Assembly: GCA_026874595.1 (NCBI GenBank)
Contig: CM049308.1
Span: 36,638,027 to 36,702,026 of the forward strand
Direction: 5' to 3'
Origin: Sipunculus nudus
Lineage: Eukaryota > Annelida > Sipuncula > Golfingiida > Sipunculidae
DNA: 64,000 nt
Shown here: one piece after another, positions 12,968-24,690 of the stretch
Layout of the letters: each line of letters opens with the position of its first letter
Position numbering within the stretch: the stretch's first letter is position 1
Position numbers and translations under genes: made by a program
Notes under the pieces: generated by a model
Told to the model about the DNA's origin: nothing
Database searches by the model: none
The model's input: the letters and a program-made list of their open reading frames with translations, nothing else

Positions 12968-13004
12968 ATGGCCGACAAGAACAAGCTGAACGTGTTTAAG
13001 AAAA
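12968..13004 (+). CDS. First coding exon of an arrestin-like protein (partial gene)
   Basis: The exon spans 12962-13004. It has an acceptor TTTATTTACAG, six untranslated bases, an ATG in good context (gaaacATGG) and a donor A|GTATCC. It encodes MADKNKLNVFKK plus one base of the next codon (phase 1). Beta- and visual arrestins begin with a short variable leader followed by VFKK, then a serine/alanine-proline-asparagine-glycine-lysine stretch that opens the N-terminal beta-sandwich. Length, leader and VFKK all fit, and a phase-1 A|GN junction could restore the serine. Arrestins bind phosphorylated, active GPCRs in the cytoplasm, ending G-protein signalling and linking receptors to endocytosis. 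No later exon (for example YLGKRDF or GLTFRKDL) was recognised, so the next intron is very long, or the exons were missed, or the match is chance. GC content and codon use here contrast with the AT-rich surroundings. Confidence 0.6.
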
Positions 13005-13560
13005 GTATCCTTTGCTACAATGTTTGATTCAATTGCTGGGTCAAAAATAAAATCTTTGCTGAGAATTGAAGTGGTCCCTTAGTATATATGTTCTAGCAGA
13101 GCAAGAAAAGGTCAGATTATGTTAGTAACTATAGACTGGATGTATGATGTAAACTTGCACTATCATCCATTAAACAAATTTCATCAGGTAGCCACTTTGA
13201 ACTCTTGTGTATCAACCATAATAGCAAGAGTTATATTTCCTCTAGTTACATCTCTAATTTACTGAGGAATAAGAATAAACTTTACCCAGGCCTTGTATTT
13301 CAGTCAGTGATGTTGTTACATGCACTTAATTGGCATAAAGTGTGGAAGAATCAGGTTTTGCTGTTGACCCTCAGTATAAATTATTTTATACAATATATAT
13401 CTTCAGCTTGTCACATCTCAGGGATTTTTTATACTTTCTACAAACAGTTTTGTGGTACAATATGTTTTCACATGGGTTCTGCAATCCCCTCAGCGTTTGT
13501 TTCCTGAGAACTGTTCTGAGACCCTTGGACCAATATTTCTGAAACTGGCCATAATTATTT
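13005..13560. other. Start of the putative arrestin intron
   Basis: No exon or repeat end was recognised. The overlapping open frames at 13205-13811 run into the repeat fragment that follows and show no domain. Confidence 0.4.
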
Positions 13561-16165
13561 GCTCACCTATGTTTTTGTGCATAACAAAGACTGGTGGCAC
13601 CATCTGCAATCTTTTGTGCAATATGACTCTGGTTGTCTTTATGATAACAGCCCATATCTCAGGAGTGGTTCAATGTATTGAGCTGAAATTTTGCATGTCT
13701 TTAGATCATAGATCTCTCCATCTTGTACTTGAGATTGGTGGGGCCACCTACAATTATTTTTTGTGCATTCATCCATGCTCTTTCTCCATCTACCGTAAAA
13801 TCTCCACTTAAAACCGCACTTCTGATTAAAACCGCACCCAGACTTTGCCGAAAACCCAAGGTGAAACACCGCGAGGGGCTCAAATACTAAGAAACCCCCC
13901 CTTTAAAACCGCACCAACTTTTGCTACAGAATGATTTGACACAAGACACAATCAAGCTATCATCTAGAATTCAACACGCGTAGGTTGCGACTCGGACATT
14001 CCTGTAAACTATAAAATTCCTTGGGCATTTTATTCAAACACATCAAAACACTTTTTTTTGCAGGTTCACTCAAGCATGAAGTTTGGGAAGACATAAGGGC
14101 TGGTGAACCTCTGCGTGTTTATACAGAATTAATATGCCGTGCCGTATTCTTGTTTGCTACTGATTTTCCATTATATTTTAGAAAAATATTCTGCTGATCC
14201 ATTCCAAGTCACTGTATATTTTAAGTCTAAAAATAATATTTTGAAATCTTAATTTATGATGAAAATTCCATTTTCTTGAATTACTCAGAAGATTCAAATG
14301 ATTTTCATACTGGTTACTTCAGTTTTATCATCGTCACATTGTACGTTGACATCGCCTAATGTCACAATTTGCTGGTGCGTTTGAAAACATCGCTGGTCAA
14401 CTTAACTAAGTATACAAGTAAATAATGTTACCTTGTCGTGATACGCACGTATAGGAAACATGACACGTGAAAACGAGTGATTTTATAGTAAAATATTAAA
14501 GTGGCCAGTCGGGGTAAAGCAAGTTTTTTTCTTGAAAAAAGTTTCCATGTGGGGAGCCATTTTGTCAAGGCAGCGTTGCTCAAGGCACGCTGGGATGGGA
14601 TAGGTGGCTCTTCTGTTACCACCCACCGAGTACAGCCGTTCAAAATATTCTTAGCAGAAGAGTTTCAGCACATGGCGGCACTCAATCTTAATGTAAAAAC
14701 TAACGTCTGCCATTGTGCGACCCTTTACGACTCAGTTTTTTTTTCATTTTACGTTTCAAACAAATAATCGTTGCTAAATAATGCCGCAAATGGGGTTAAA
14801 GTAGGCATTTATTTCAATTTTGCTTGACAATGCACAAAGAAGTGGGCTGCTGTGTTACAGTGGGGGTGTTATAAACGTATTATTTGGTGACGATTACCAA
14901 GATTTTTATAATAATTTATATATCGCACGATAGATAATCAGCAACTTTTAATTTAAAAATAACAAATAATCAAAAATAATAAATTTACACACAGCTCCAA
15001 TGCATGCGAGACTGCTGCCATGGGCGGCCTTCGAAAATCGCCATGTTATCGCCGCCTCACCGGCCCAAAAACGATGTCTGCCGGGAAGATATTCAGGAAA
15101 CCCTTCTAGTAAAATCCGCACAGTGCTTTCATAAAAACAATTTGATTTCAAGACTTTTAATTTCTTGATTAAACCGCGGTTTTAAGTGGAGATTTTACGG
15201 TAATCATCTTAGTGATTGGTTTAATGTATTGGGCTGAAGACTAGTGGTGCCATCTGCAATTGTTTTCACGTGGCGGCTGTCTGTACGTCTGTTAAATTGG
15301 CACATCTTGTAACCATTGGAAATTCGACATAGAGTTAAATATCCCCAAACTCTCATACCATACCGAAAATTGGGTCCCTATGACTTAGTTCCATCAAGAT
15401 ATTCAGGAAAAACCTGAATTTTACATTATGACTGCAATTTTTTTTGGTTATTAGATTTTTTATTTGTTTTTTTTTTCCTGTAAGCACTGTTGATTTTATT
15501 TTTTTGTATCATGCACACATAAGGATTTCAGCTTCTATATTCTAAATTTTGAAAAGAATTGTCCAAAAATTTTAGGTTTTATTAAAATTTGTATAAGACT
15601 ATGTCATACTTAAACCTAGTCTATACTGAAACCCCTCTTTCTGATACGAATAAAATAAAAAATATTCTAATGTGATAAAAAAATCAGATCTTAGACAAGT
15701 TTTCATTATGATGTCTATAATATTGATAATTATCATAAGACCTTTGCTTTGTTTATTGTGTAGATTGATGTGAAAGTATTCAAAAGTGAATATAATATTT
15801 TTATTCTTTTAAATATAAGTTAAAGCCATAAAAATAGGTACTCATGATTCTTGTTTAAATTTGTTTGAATGAAACTGAATAAATACTCATGAAATAAAAT
15901 TTACATGATAAAACTGACAAAAAGGTGTATTCTTGCAGAATCAGGTCAACTTGTGTGACAATAGCACTCCATATCCAAATTAATGTAAATAATATAAATG
16001 ACATCAATTCTCTTCCCAGGATTCAATCAAATCTTACAAAATTTAAGTTAAACTCCATGATCTCATAATACAGCTTATATTGCCACACAAAACTAGCATT
16101 TGTCTACCCCTCTTCCAAATCATATTTTGTGATTGTAAGTGCTTTGACCCATAGGTCCTTTTATG
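13560..16165 (+). mobile_element. HINE-like fragment (family C type 3' half), interrupted
   Basis: Left part 13560-13790 and right part 15203-16165 belong together and are split by the inverted-repeat transposon at 13791-15202. The left part carries GACTGGTGGCACCATCTGCA and TTGAGATTGGTGGGGCCACC. The right part has a CTGTCTGTACGTCTGTTAA microsatellite remnant (15270), a TTCCTGTAAGCACTGTTGAT motif (15475) shared with 28198 and 39310, and an end region with GACCCATAGGTC (16145-16156), a mutated form of the GACCCATGGGTC tail palindrome. The header is not recognisable. Confidence 0.55.
13791..15202. mobile_element. 1.4 kb inverted-repeat DNA transposon, non-autonomous, TA-flanked
   Basis: The two ends are perfect 25 bp inverted repeats at 13793-13817 and 15176-15200 (left end begins CCGTAAAATCTCCACTTAAA). 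They are flanked by TA on both sides, as expected of a Tc1/mariner-pogo type target duplication. The interior has no transposase. It is much richer in CpG than the flanking DNA, which suggests recent arrival or a different methylation history. It sits inside a HINE fragment, so it is the younger insertion. An alternative target duplication, ATC on each side, is also possible and would point to another superfamily. Confidence 0.75.
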
Positions 16166-18700
16166 GAATACATTGGTGCATTTTTTCTCAGTAGTGGATT
16201 AGTGTCTTGGTGTTAAATTTTGCATGGTGTATCCATCTGTATATCTGTTTTTGGTGAAAATTGCACATTATGAGGAGTTTAATTGGCATCACTGATACCA
16301 CAAATTAGGAGTCATGTCAGGAACATTCAGTGCCTTACTTTACCCATGCCTCTGTGATTTAGCGGATACATGTAATCACTTGGTTACTGCCTGTATTCCA
16401 GGTACTCTCAATTTACTGATACTTTTACTTGCATAAACATGAGATTTTTTAGTTTCCATAACATCTATTAACCAACAAATCACAGAATATGTAATTTACT
16501 GACATAAAGCTCAGACAGGGGGGAGAGCACTAGATCCATATTCGTTGTTTCTGTTTTGAAATTACATAGTTTCAGTCTCTGATTTTCCTGAAATGGAATC
16601 ACTCTGATGATTTAAAGCATCCTAAACTCTAGGGTTTCTTCATTTTCACTGCTTTTTACTCAATGCATGATGGAACTGGTTTCTAACAGTCCCAGGGGAA
16701 ATTAATCTTATTCAGACGTACGTCTTGTTAAGTTATGGTTACAAAGTGAACAGCACCAATGAGACTAGGTTTCATTATCTTCTTGTCTCAGGCATATAAT
16801 TAGCTCTTTCCTTCCTGATGGTTACACTGGCATTGCATATGCAGTTTCATAATTAACTTATACAAAAATATATTAAAGATAGCATCCCTTCAAAAATTTC
16901 AGATTGGACGAAGAGTGTAATAGGTTATTTAATATTTGAAATCGTATGTGCCATGTGTATGATTTCTGCAGCAGTCAGTCAAGCCTGAAACAGTTGATGT
17001 TCAATATCTCAAGCATCAAAGATTGTTTTCAAATTTTTATTAATCAAAACGATGTAGAGTGCTCCAGAAAAAGTGTGTAAATGGGGCTATTATCCGGTGG
17101 TAATTTTGGATGAATATATCACATTCCAAATTGAGTGTAATACAATTAAATAATGCAATATAGTTTCCCATGCTTATGGATAAGTATAATTACTCTTCCA
17201 GATTTCAAGAACAAGAGAGTCATTCTGACCAAAACCATATCTGTAAATTAGTGACAAATAAGGAATACAGTACTGGCCATGATGAAAGGATTTCTACTCT
17301 TCAAAGATATAGCCAATGATGTTAATATGACTTGCAGCTTGCATGGAGTTTGCAGGCACACTGAAGAAACCTTAAGAGAACCAATCCTTAATTAATGTCT
17401 CAAATTATCCTTTTCATCTTTTGAAGCAGAGTAAACAATTCTAAGATGGTGATTATATACTTGAAGGCCATTTTAAACCAGGCTATTTAATTTGCTTATC
17501 CCTAATGGACTATATATCAGTTTTGTCTGAAAGCTGAATACTGTACATTCTCATAAAATTTGAAATCTGAATTAATTAGGAAACAGTATTTTCTAAATAA
17601 AATATTTATTTTTCTTTACTTTAAACAATTGTAAGCGTGAAATTTCAATAGCTTGAGTGAAAATATATGATTTTCACTAGCTGTCACATTGCTGATTCAC
17701 TGGAAGTCACCATCTAGCCTTGGAAAGCACTGCATTGAAAACACTTTTGATATGAAATCGGCGCTAATCATCACTGGGAGAGAGCATTGGACCATAATCA
17801 TGTGGGGTACAATCAGGCGTTTTGGTAACCCTAATGTGCAGGGACTCCTGTGGGACTGCTAAATTTTTTAGCAATATTTTCTGAGGGCAGGTCTATTGCA
17901 AGATTACTTTCCGTTATGAAAAATAGGCTGCTGACAGTGTGCCTGGATTGCCAAGGATAACGGACTTGGTGCACTACATTTTGGGAACAATGCTAGAAGA
18001 GAACCGGTGGCACAGGACATGATTAATAAAATCAGAGCAACCTTTTCTCTATGCTCCAAAGGCAGCGGAAAAAGCTACTGATTAAACACCAGATGGTGGG
18101 TCTGTCTGCCAAAAACTGCTGATGTGACTACTAGCCAAATGCCAGTTGACAAACACTTGACAGGCATCAGGGTCTGCCCAGAAACCATGTGTGAGGCCAT
18201 TCTCTCTGAACCTGTGGCCTGTTCAAATGGTTGCTAGGCCATGAGCTGTCACTCAAAACAAAATGAACGACATCTGCTCCTTGTATTCCTCGCTTGGCTG
18301 GTAAACCATCTGTCTTCCAGCACAAGGTCTAATCTGATTGGACCAAAATACAGTGCCCCCCTCTGGTGTAGTGATTCAGGATACCAGGTCAATACAAACA
18401 GCACTCACGATATAGGTAGTAGGCCAATGGTTAAAGTGCTGTGTATAGAGCATACTTTTTCTCAACATTCCTTATTTATCCCCATGCAATTGTACACAAT
18501 CATAGTGAATATGGATACTAACTGTTGACATTGAACAGAAATCACTGAAAGGCAGGCTGGGAAGCAAACTAAATATCAACCAGTAGTGCCTTCTTTGAAT
18601 TTGAAAAACAGGTTGATGTGCCATATTTGCAGGCCAAAATGTTCAAATAATACAGTGGAATGCATGTACCAAGTTCATCTTGTATTGAGTAATTTAAGGA
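16166..18700. other. Non-coding stretch
   Basis: No gene was recognised. About 17700-18520 has more balanced base composition. At about 18200-18310 it carries the dispersed repeat also found near 890-990. The 95-residue frame at 18241-18528 overlies this repeat. Confidence 0.45.
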
Positions 18701-18789
18701 GTATTTGCAGCATAAAAAAATCCACCGAAATGTTATTCACAAATACATAACAAAGTACACAATAATGGTACAATATAGGGTATATGACT

Positions 18790-19130
18790 ATGGGCAACAT
18801 CCATGCATATTTGATAAGGTCTCTGTCAGTAGGCTTCTTTGTGGTGTTGCTGCGAAAACTTACAAAGAATATGAAGAATTTTTGATAAAACTCGTCAGAA
18901 ATGTTAATCAAAATATCTCACATAAGGTTGATTTCCAGCAAAGTCCATGCATATTTAATGAGGTCAGAGGTCACCACACTTTTGAAGCACATTGGTGACT
19001 TATCACTCGTTATACATATTTACCAAGAGAGTTTCTCAGCTGATTAACCTTCTCATCAAAATTCACGCATATTTATTGAGGTCAGAGGTGACCAGATACA
19101 CGAAGGGCGTATTATGCAAGTTTGCGGTGC
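18790..19130. repeat. Three degenerate tandem units
   Basis: CATGCATATTTGATAAGGTC (about 18802), CATGCATATTTAATGAGGTCAGAGG (about 18946, quoted in part) and CACGCATATTTATTGAGGTC (about 19062) recur at roughly 116-143 bp. They lie just before the next HINE-like header and may be its displaced core. Confidence 0.5.
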
Positions 19131-19232
19131 TCTTGTTTCTTTTTTTGATGCATTTTTACCTTTATGATGAGGCTGCCGATATATATTGATACCATCAAAT
19201 TCACCAAGTGGTTTCATCTATGCCCTTGTGTG

Positions 19233-20381
19233 TTTTTCAGGGCCCTGCTTGAATAAGCAGATGCCCTTTATAAATCATCTGTCTGTCAGTCCATTCATCT
19301 GTCTGTCAGTCCATTCATCTGTTCGTCTTTCTGTATGTCAGTCAATTTTGTTTCCTGATGATAACTCCAGTTTGGATTGACATATAGATTTTAATAACTT
19401 GGCTTATATATTGCCCACCTCTAACACAAGAACTCTTAATTTTGGGATCATGAAGTCAAAGGTCAAGGTCACAGGACCCACCTATTTGGAAAGATTGTTG
19501 ACGCATTTTAAGCCAATGGATGCATTTTAAGCCAACCTTTTCATCCCAGACCTTCCATCTTGCACACATAACTGACCTGTCAATAGGGGAAGAACCTGAT
19601 TGATTTTAGGTCACAAGATCAAAGGTCAAGGTCACAGGGGCCATCTCTTGATGTATTTCATTCAGGACGATAACTCCTGTTTGGATTGACATTGGTTTCA
19701 ATCTTGACTAAAATATGACCAATAATGTAAGAACCCTTTGGATATTTGAGTCATAAGGTCAAAGGCACAGGACCCACTTCTTAAAAAAGATTGTGGATGT
19801 ATTTCATGCCAAACTTTTCTTTCCAAACCTTCCATCTGCCAGATATTGCTCACCTGCCAATAGAGAAAGAAACTTCTGGATTTTGGGGTCACAAGGTTAA
19901 AGGTCAATCTTATTGGGGTCATCTATCCACATATTAGTTTTCAGAAGATAACACAAGTTTGGATTGAAATATTGGTTTCAAACTTGACCTATATATGGCC
20001 CACCACTGAAGTATGAATTCTGTATATTCCAGGGTCATGAGATCAATGATCAAGGTCACAGGACCCACTGCTTTGGAAAGATTGTGGGTGAATTTAAGCC
20101 AAACTTTTTATCGCATACCTTTTGTTTTCCTCATGTTATGCACCTGCCAGTAGGGGTAGTTTCCTATTTTTTTTATATCACTAGGTCGAAGGCCAAGGTC
20201 ACAGGGCCCATCCATTCAAAAATTAGTTTATTGATGAGAACACTAGTTTGGGTAGATATATAGGTTGGCTTCAAACAGATCACAGCTAGGACCTATATTT
20301 TATCTAAAAGCTTATAAACCTGTCCACTGTAGACCAATTCAGCTGAGTGCCAAGACCCATGGGTCCCTAATTATTGTTTTA
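19233..20381 (+). mobile_element. HINE/pearl-like element, family D (AGGTCA-rich core)
   Basis: The header has a hairpin CTGCTT/AAGCAG (about 19246-19261) followed by a CTGTCTGTCAGTCCATTCAT duplication (19279-19330). The core alternates two related half-units, each with TCAAAGGTCAAGGTCACAGG, giving a full period near 290 bp. The tail has CAGCTGAG (20340-20347) and the palindrome GACCCATGGGTC (20354-20365), identical to families A and C. Core units are clearly related to those of the element at 34741-36776, which has different ends. Confidence 0.7.
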
Positions 20382-22739
20382 GTTTGAAATTGAGTTATTA
20401 ATTCTTTTCAAATTAATTAAGAATTTACCATATATATTCGTGCTTGTGAGGTATTCACCATTCAAGCTCTGAAGGCTCAAGCAGGGAGCATTCTGGGGCC
20501 ATCTATCACTAATTAAAGCTACATGTGTAATGATCTTCCGATTCTCCAGCTGCTCTCTGTGGCAGCACTGATTAAAATTTTCATACAGGGCTTGTATATT
20601 CATTTATATACATACAAAATTGACCCAGATATTTTCAGGAAAATGTATAGTTGTGCCATGGGTTTAAATTAAGCTACAGGAATAAATCAACCTGTATGTT
20701 AGACAGCAATACAATTTTTTCAAAGCCTAAATAAATATAAACCTTCCTCTGATGTACACACTTTCACAGAGAGAAATTTCTAAGATATATCAATGATATG
20801 ATTTGTGGAGGTACATGCCTCATTAAATTTATCAAATGATTTGTAGTGGTGGATTTCTCATAAAATTTATCAATCTTTAGTAAATTATTACTTTTCATTA
20901 ATTTTCCCATAAATAACTACATGAACATACAGAATCTGGAGAGAGTAAACATAGGAAGAGAGCAAAAAAAAATTATAAACCAATAAATGTGTGAGTTATC
21001 GTTAGTGTACATGTGACAAATGTAAGATTTCTTTGTTCTGAAAATTTCTGAAAATCATTTCCTGTAGGAAAAAATTGACTTTCTGATTATAAACATTTCC
21101 CTGTTGAAAGTTCTTGCACAAGTTTGACAGGAATCTGGTCATAAGCTGTAGCCCTCTCTAATCAAGGCTTGTTGGTGGAATAGTTGACTACATGAATAAA
21201 GGCAGCGCTACTTGGCAATCAGGTTTACCAAACTTGAAGGGCTTTGACTGCTCAGTGCAGGTCTCTAATTTAGCCAGCATGCTGCAGGCTGTTGGCAGTG
21301 TCTGACAGCTTTTAGCGATGCCTTTTAACAGTGGAGGACTAGCTGCCCCAGCAAGCTACCTATATATACTAGCAGCACTGCAAACAGCCCAGCAATGAAA
21401 GAAACTGCCATGAGCCACAGCATCTAACTTTCCAGTGTGTCGGTCATGCCGCTTATGGCTGTGTTCTCTTTGATGCCAGAATATTGCTTTCCCCTGAATT
21501 TCTTGCTCTTTAAAAACAGATGGAATGTCCTCAAAGCTTTTCCTAGCTTTCTTGAAGGACTGGTTATAATCAATGTAAAGTTCATGTAGATTTGTTACCA
21601 AGCACACTATTTTGTTTAGAGCCATTAGCAATAGTTTTTAAATATATTTGACTGATGTGTGGTGTCTGCAGGTGATATTAGTATGTTTAATCCATAAAAA
21701 ATACTGTCAATGCCAACCCTTAGGGATCTTGTATATATTTTAGCTGGGAAATAGTGTAAAAATATCACTTGACATTTTACCGGTCTTAAAAAAAATCACA
21801 CATACATCCAACATGTACATTAAAGGCAAGTGATCAGAGATCATGGATCATATGCCTCTAGCTGTTGTGGTTCAAGAAATAAAGGAAGAAATAGGTTCAA
21901 GCACATCAGAGGCATCATATAAATTATGGCTGAATCAATGCATGGAATAAAATTGATGCATTGAAACAAAGCCAGTCATTAATCAATAATCAAATCGGGT
22001 ATGAAATAATCAATTAATTTCAATAATTGCATTTTCATTTTCATACCTTTTCGGTCTCTGGATTTACCTATAAGTACAGAAAAACATCATACATGATGAA
22101 GTAAACAAAGAAAGTCACCTTATATCCTTCACTAGATGTTAGCACAATAATGGATGAGAACATAAATTCTCAGGTATATAATAATCTTAATATTATATCA
22201 TATGGGGTGAAAACTTATAGAAGATATACATATCTGACAGAATATTGTGACTGTATATAATTATAGAATCGAGAATTAAATTGAAAGGCAGTAATCAATA
22301 ATTGAATTGAATTGAAGACCCCTTAGCAATTCACAGGCCTAAATTAAATAGATATGAACAAAATGTCACTCACTATTGTAATTGTATAAAATGTTAAACC
22401 GCAGGACTCAATGCATGTCCAGATGATAAAAAATTTTACCAATTTTAATAAATAAAATATACATTGTACTCATGAAGTCAAATATAGCAAATTTATTGAG
22501 TGAATCATCTCTTACATGTATGGACGTTACAATTCTTTGCTCTGTGTCAGCCCTGGTGGTGAGACCCAGAGAATCTTGCAAAGCATGATTAAAATGGTGA
22601 TCTGGGAAGACTGCACTGTTTTAATCACCGTGTGAGGAGTGCATATACTTCACATTGGTTGATAGCAAAGAGAGGTGCCTGAAACTGAAGTGACTTCTGA
22701 ACTCTCGAGGATCTTACAATAGGAATTACCTAAAGTTGC
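20382..22739. other. Non-coding stretch
   Basis: No gene or repeat end was recognised. The 91-residue minus frame at 21356-21631 lies in a locally GC-richer patch; it has no domain I recognise and no clear flanking splice sites. Confidence 0.45.
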
Positions 22740-22740
22740 C

Positions 22741-23258
22741 ATAATGCAGAATTGGAGGTCCCTGCAGTAGATGCTTGCATGTACTGCAGAGGTTATACAT
22801 GTATATAATACAGAGGTTTCTGCAGTAGATGCCTGTTTGTACTGCAGAGGATAAATACACATAATACAGAGGTCCCTTCAGTAGATACCTGCTTGTACTG
22901 CAGAGGTTACATACACATAAAACAGAGGCCCTGCAGTAGATGCCTGTTTGTACTGCAGAGCTTACACATGTACATAATGCAGAGGTCCCTGCAATAGATG
23001 CCTGCTTGTACTGCAGAGGTTTTACATGTACATCATGCAGAGGTCCCTGCAATAGATGCCTGCTTGTACTGCAGAGGTTACATACATGTAATACAGAGGT
23101 CCCTGCAGTAGATTCCTGTTTGTACTGCAGAGTTTATACATATACATAATGCAGAGGTCCCTGCAATAGATGCCTGCTTGTACTGCAGAGGTTACATACA
23201 CATAATACAGAGGTCCCTGCAGTAGATGCCTGCATATACTGCAGAGTTTACATGTACG
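22741..23258. repeat. 58 bp minisatellite, nine units
   Basis: Units recur at 22762, 22820, 22877, 22931, 22989, 23047, 23103, 23161 and 23217 (spacings 54-58). Each contains CAGAGGTCCCTGCAGTAGAT and TGTACTGCAGAG, so every unit has CTGCAG-type motifs at both ends with partial dyad symmetry (CTGCAGTA / TACTGCAG). Some units carry CTGCAATAG instead. The cysteine-rich repetitive frames on both strands are produced by this periodicity and are not evidence of a gene. Confidence 0.95.
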
Positions 23259-24690
23259 TATCTGAGCCCACTTCCCATGGGACTGCATGAAGCGTCCAAA
23301 AAAGAGAGTTGTCCAGATTACAGAGATAACCAACTTCCAGGTCTGCCACTTCAGTATTTGTTATATTGAAATGCAACAAAACAGATGTTTCCTTGTGTTT
23401 TATAGTATTACATATTACATGCAGGGTACTCATATAAAAGGTTGGCAGATCAATTAATAATTAAGATACTACATCTTTATGCATGGAGAGCTCTTAAATG
23501 TCTCTTCTGAGCATATATTTTTCTCTTTCAGCCCAAGGGCAATAACAGTAAAAGGTACATGTGCAGCCACTACATGTGATAGCCCTGGTTGGATCAGGCA
23601 ATAAGATGGACAAGGGTGCTTTGGATCCATTTTCTCTTTCCGTGTGTAAATTGCTCCATTGCAATTTATCATCAGTTCCTGGGGATTGGTAAATTAGTCT
23701 GAGAATCAGCTGGTGTAATGGCCACGATAGGCATAATGCCATCAGTTACAGGGTGTTACCAGTAAGATTACTAGACATGCAAGAAGACCACAACCTGAGT
23801 CATACAGTGGAAGAGACAGCATAAACAATATTTTTTCTGCTTGGGTGGCTTTCACCAACCTGGCTTCCTGCCTGGTAATTAGATAAATGTGACATACTGG
23901 CAGTGCTTTAGGGTCTTTGCACTATGTCCCTGATGACAGATCATTACAAGTCTAATGATCACACAGGTGTTTAATACCTACACTAAACAGAAAAACACAT
24001 TAAACAAGTTTCTGATGTATGCCTGAACCATATTGTCTAGACCTGTGCGGGAATTTCCTTAGCCAGCTCTTCATTTCAAATAATTATCTTGTAATAGCCT
24101 GCAAGGAGAAAAGCTCTGTATATAAACATATTTTGCTGGTGTATTTGCTACTTAAACATAACCAAGAGTCAAGATGAAGTCCCTATACAGTCCTTGAGTC
24201 CGCCATGAGCTTGAATTTAAACAATTGTCACAAACTCAGAAAGGGCTTGGACCAAAGGTAGCAAATTCTGATAGTTTCATACATTAATTTGACTACTGAA
24301 AAGGGTTCACTTTTTTTTATAGCAGTGGGAAAAAGAACTATTTATTTGCTTTTAAAATGTACGGAATTGACAGATACATAATACAGACTTTTCTTTCCCA
24401 CAAATTTGGTGCAGAAATAGTGAGTAATGAAAAATTTGTGCAACTAAGACAGATATAATCCCGAAGAAAAAGAGGCCTGTTAGGAGTAAGCAGTGTTTTT
24501 TTCTCATAATAAGTCCCACATGAAGTGTTGCTAGTGTTTTATTTAGAGCTATACTGTATTTGACATAATAAAAACCCCGGCTGCTCTCAAAATTAAATTT
24601 TTCCAAAAAAATTCTATACTCTAGTAAGCACCCCCCACCCACATCTGCCAACTTCCAAAGTGCATTGCATGTATGGCATGTATTAACAAT
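23259..24690. other. Non-coding stretch with a possible transposon end
   Basis: No gene was recognised. Around 24553 a TACTGTATTTGACATAATAA run resembles a pogo-like inverted-repeat end, but no partner end was found. The 127-residue frame at 24352-24735 on the minus strand overlaps this and has no recognised domain. Confidence 0.4.

Noticed and set aside
22741-23258. Regular repeats that might suggest a CRISPR array
   Set aside because: Whole 58 bp units are similar, with no unique spacers, in a eukaryotic genome.
22726-23333. Cysteine-rich repetitive open frames on both strands
   Set aside because: They are created by the 58 bp minisatellite; repeats free of stops stay open in many frames.
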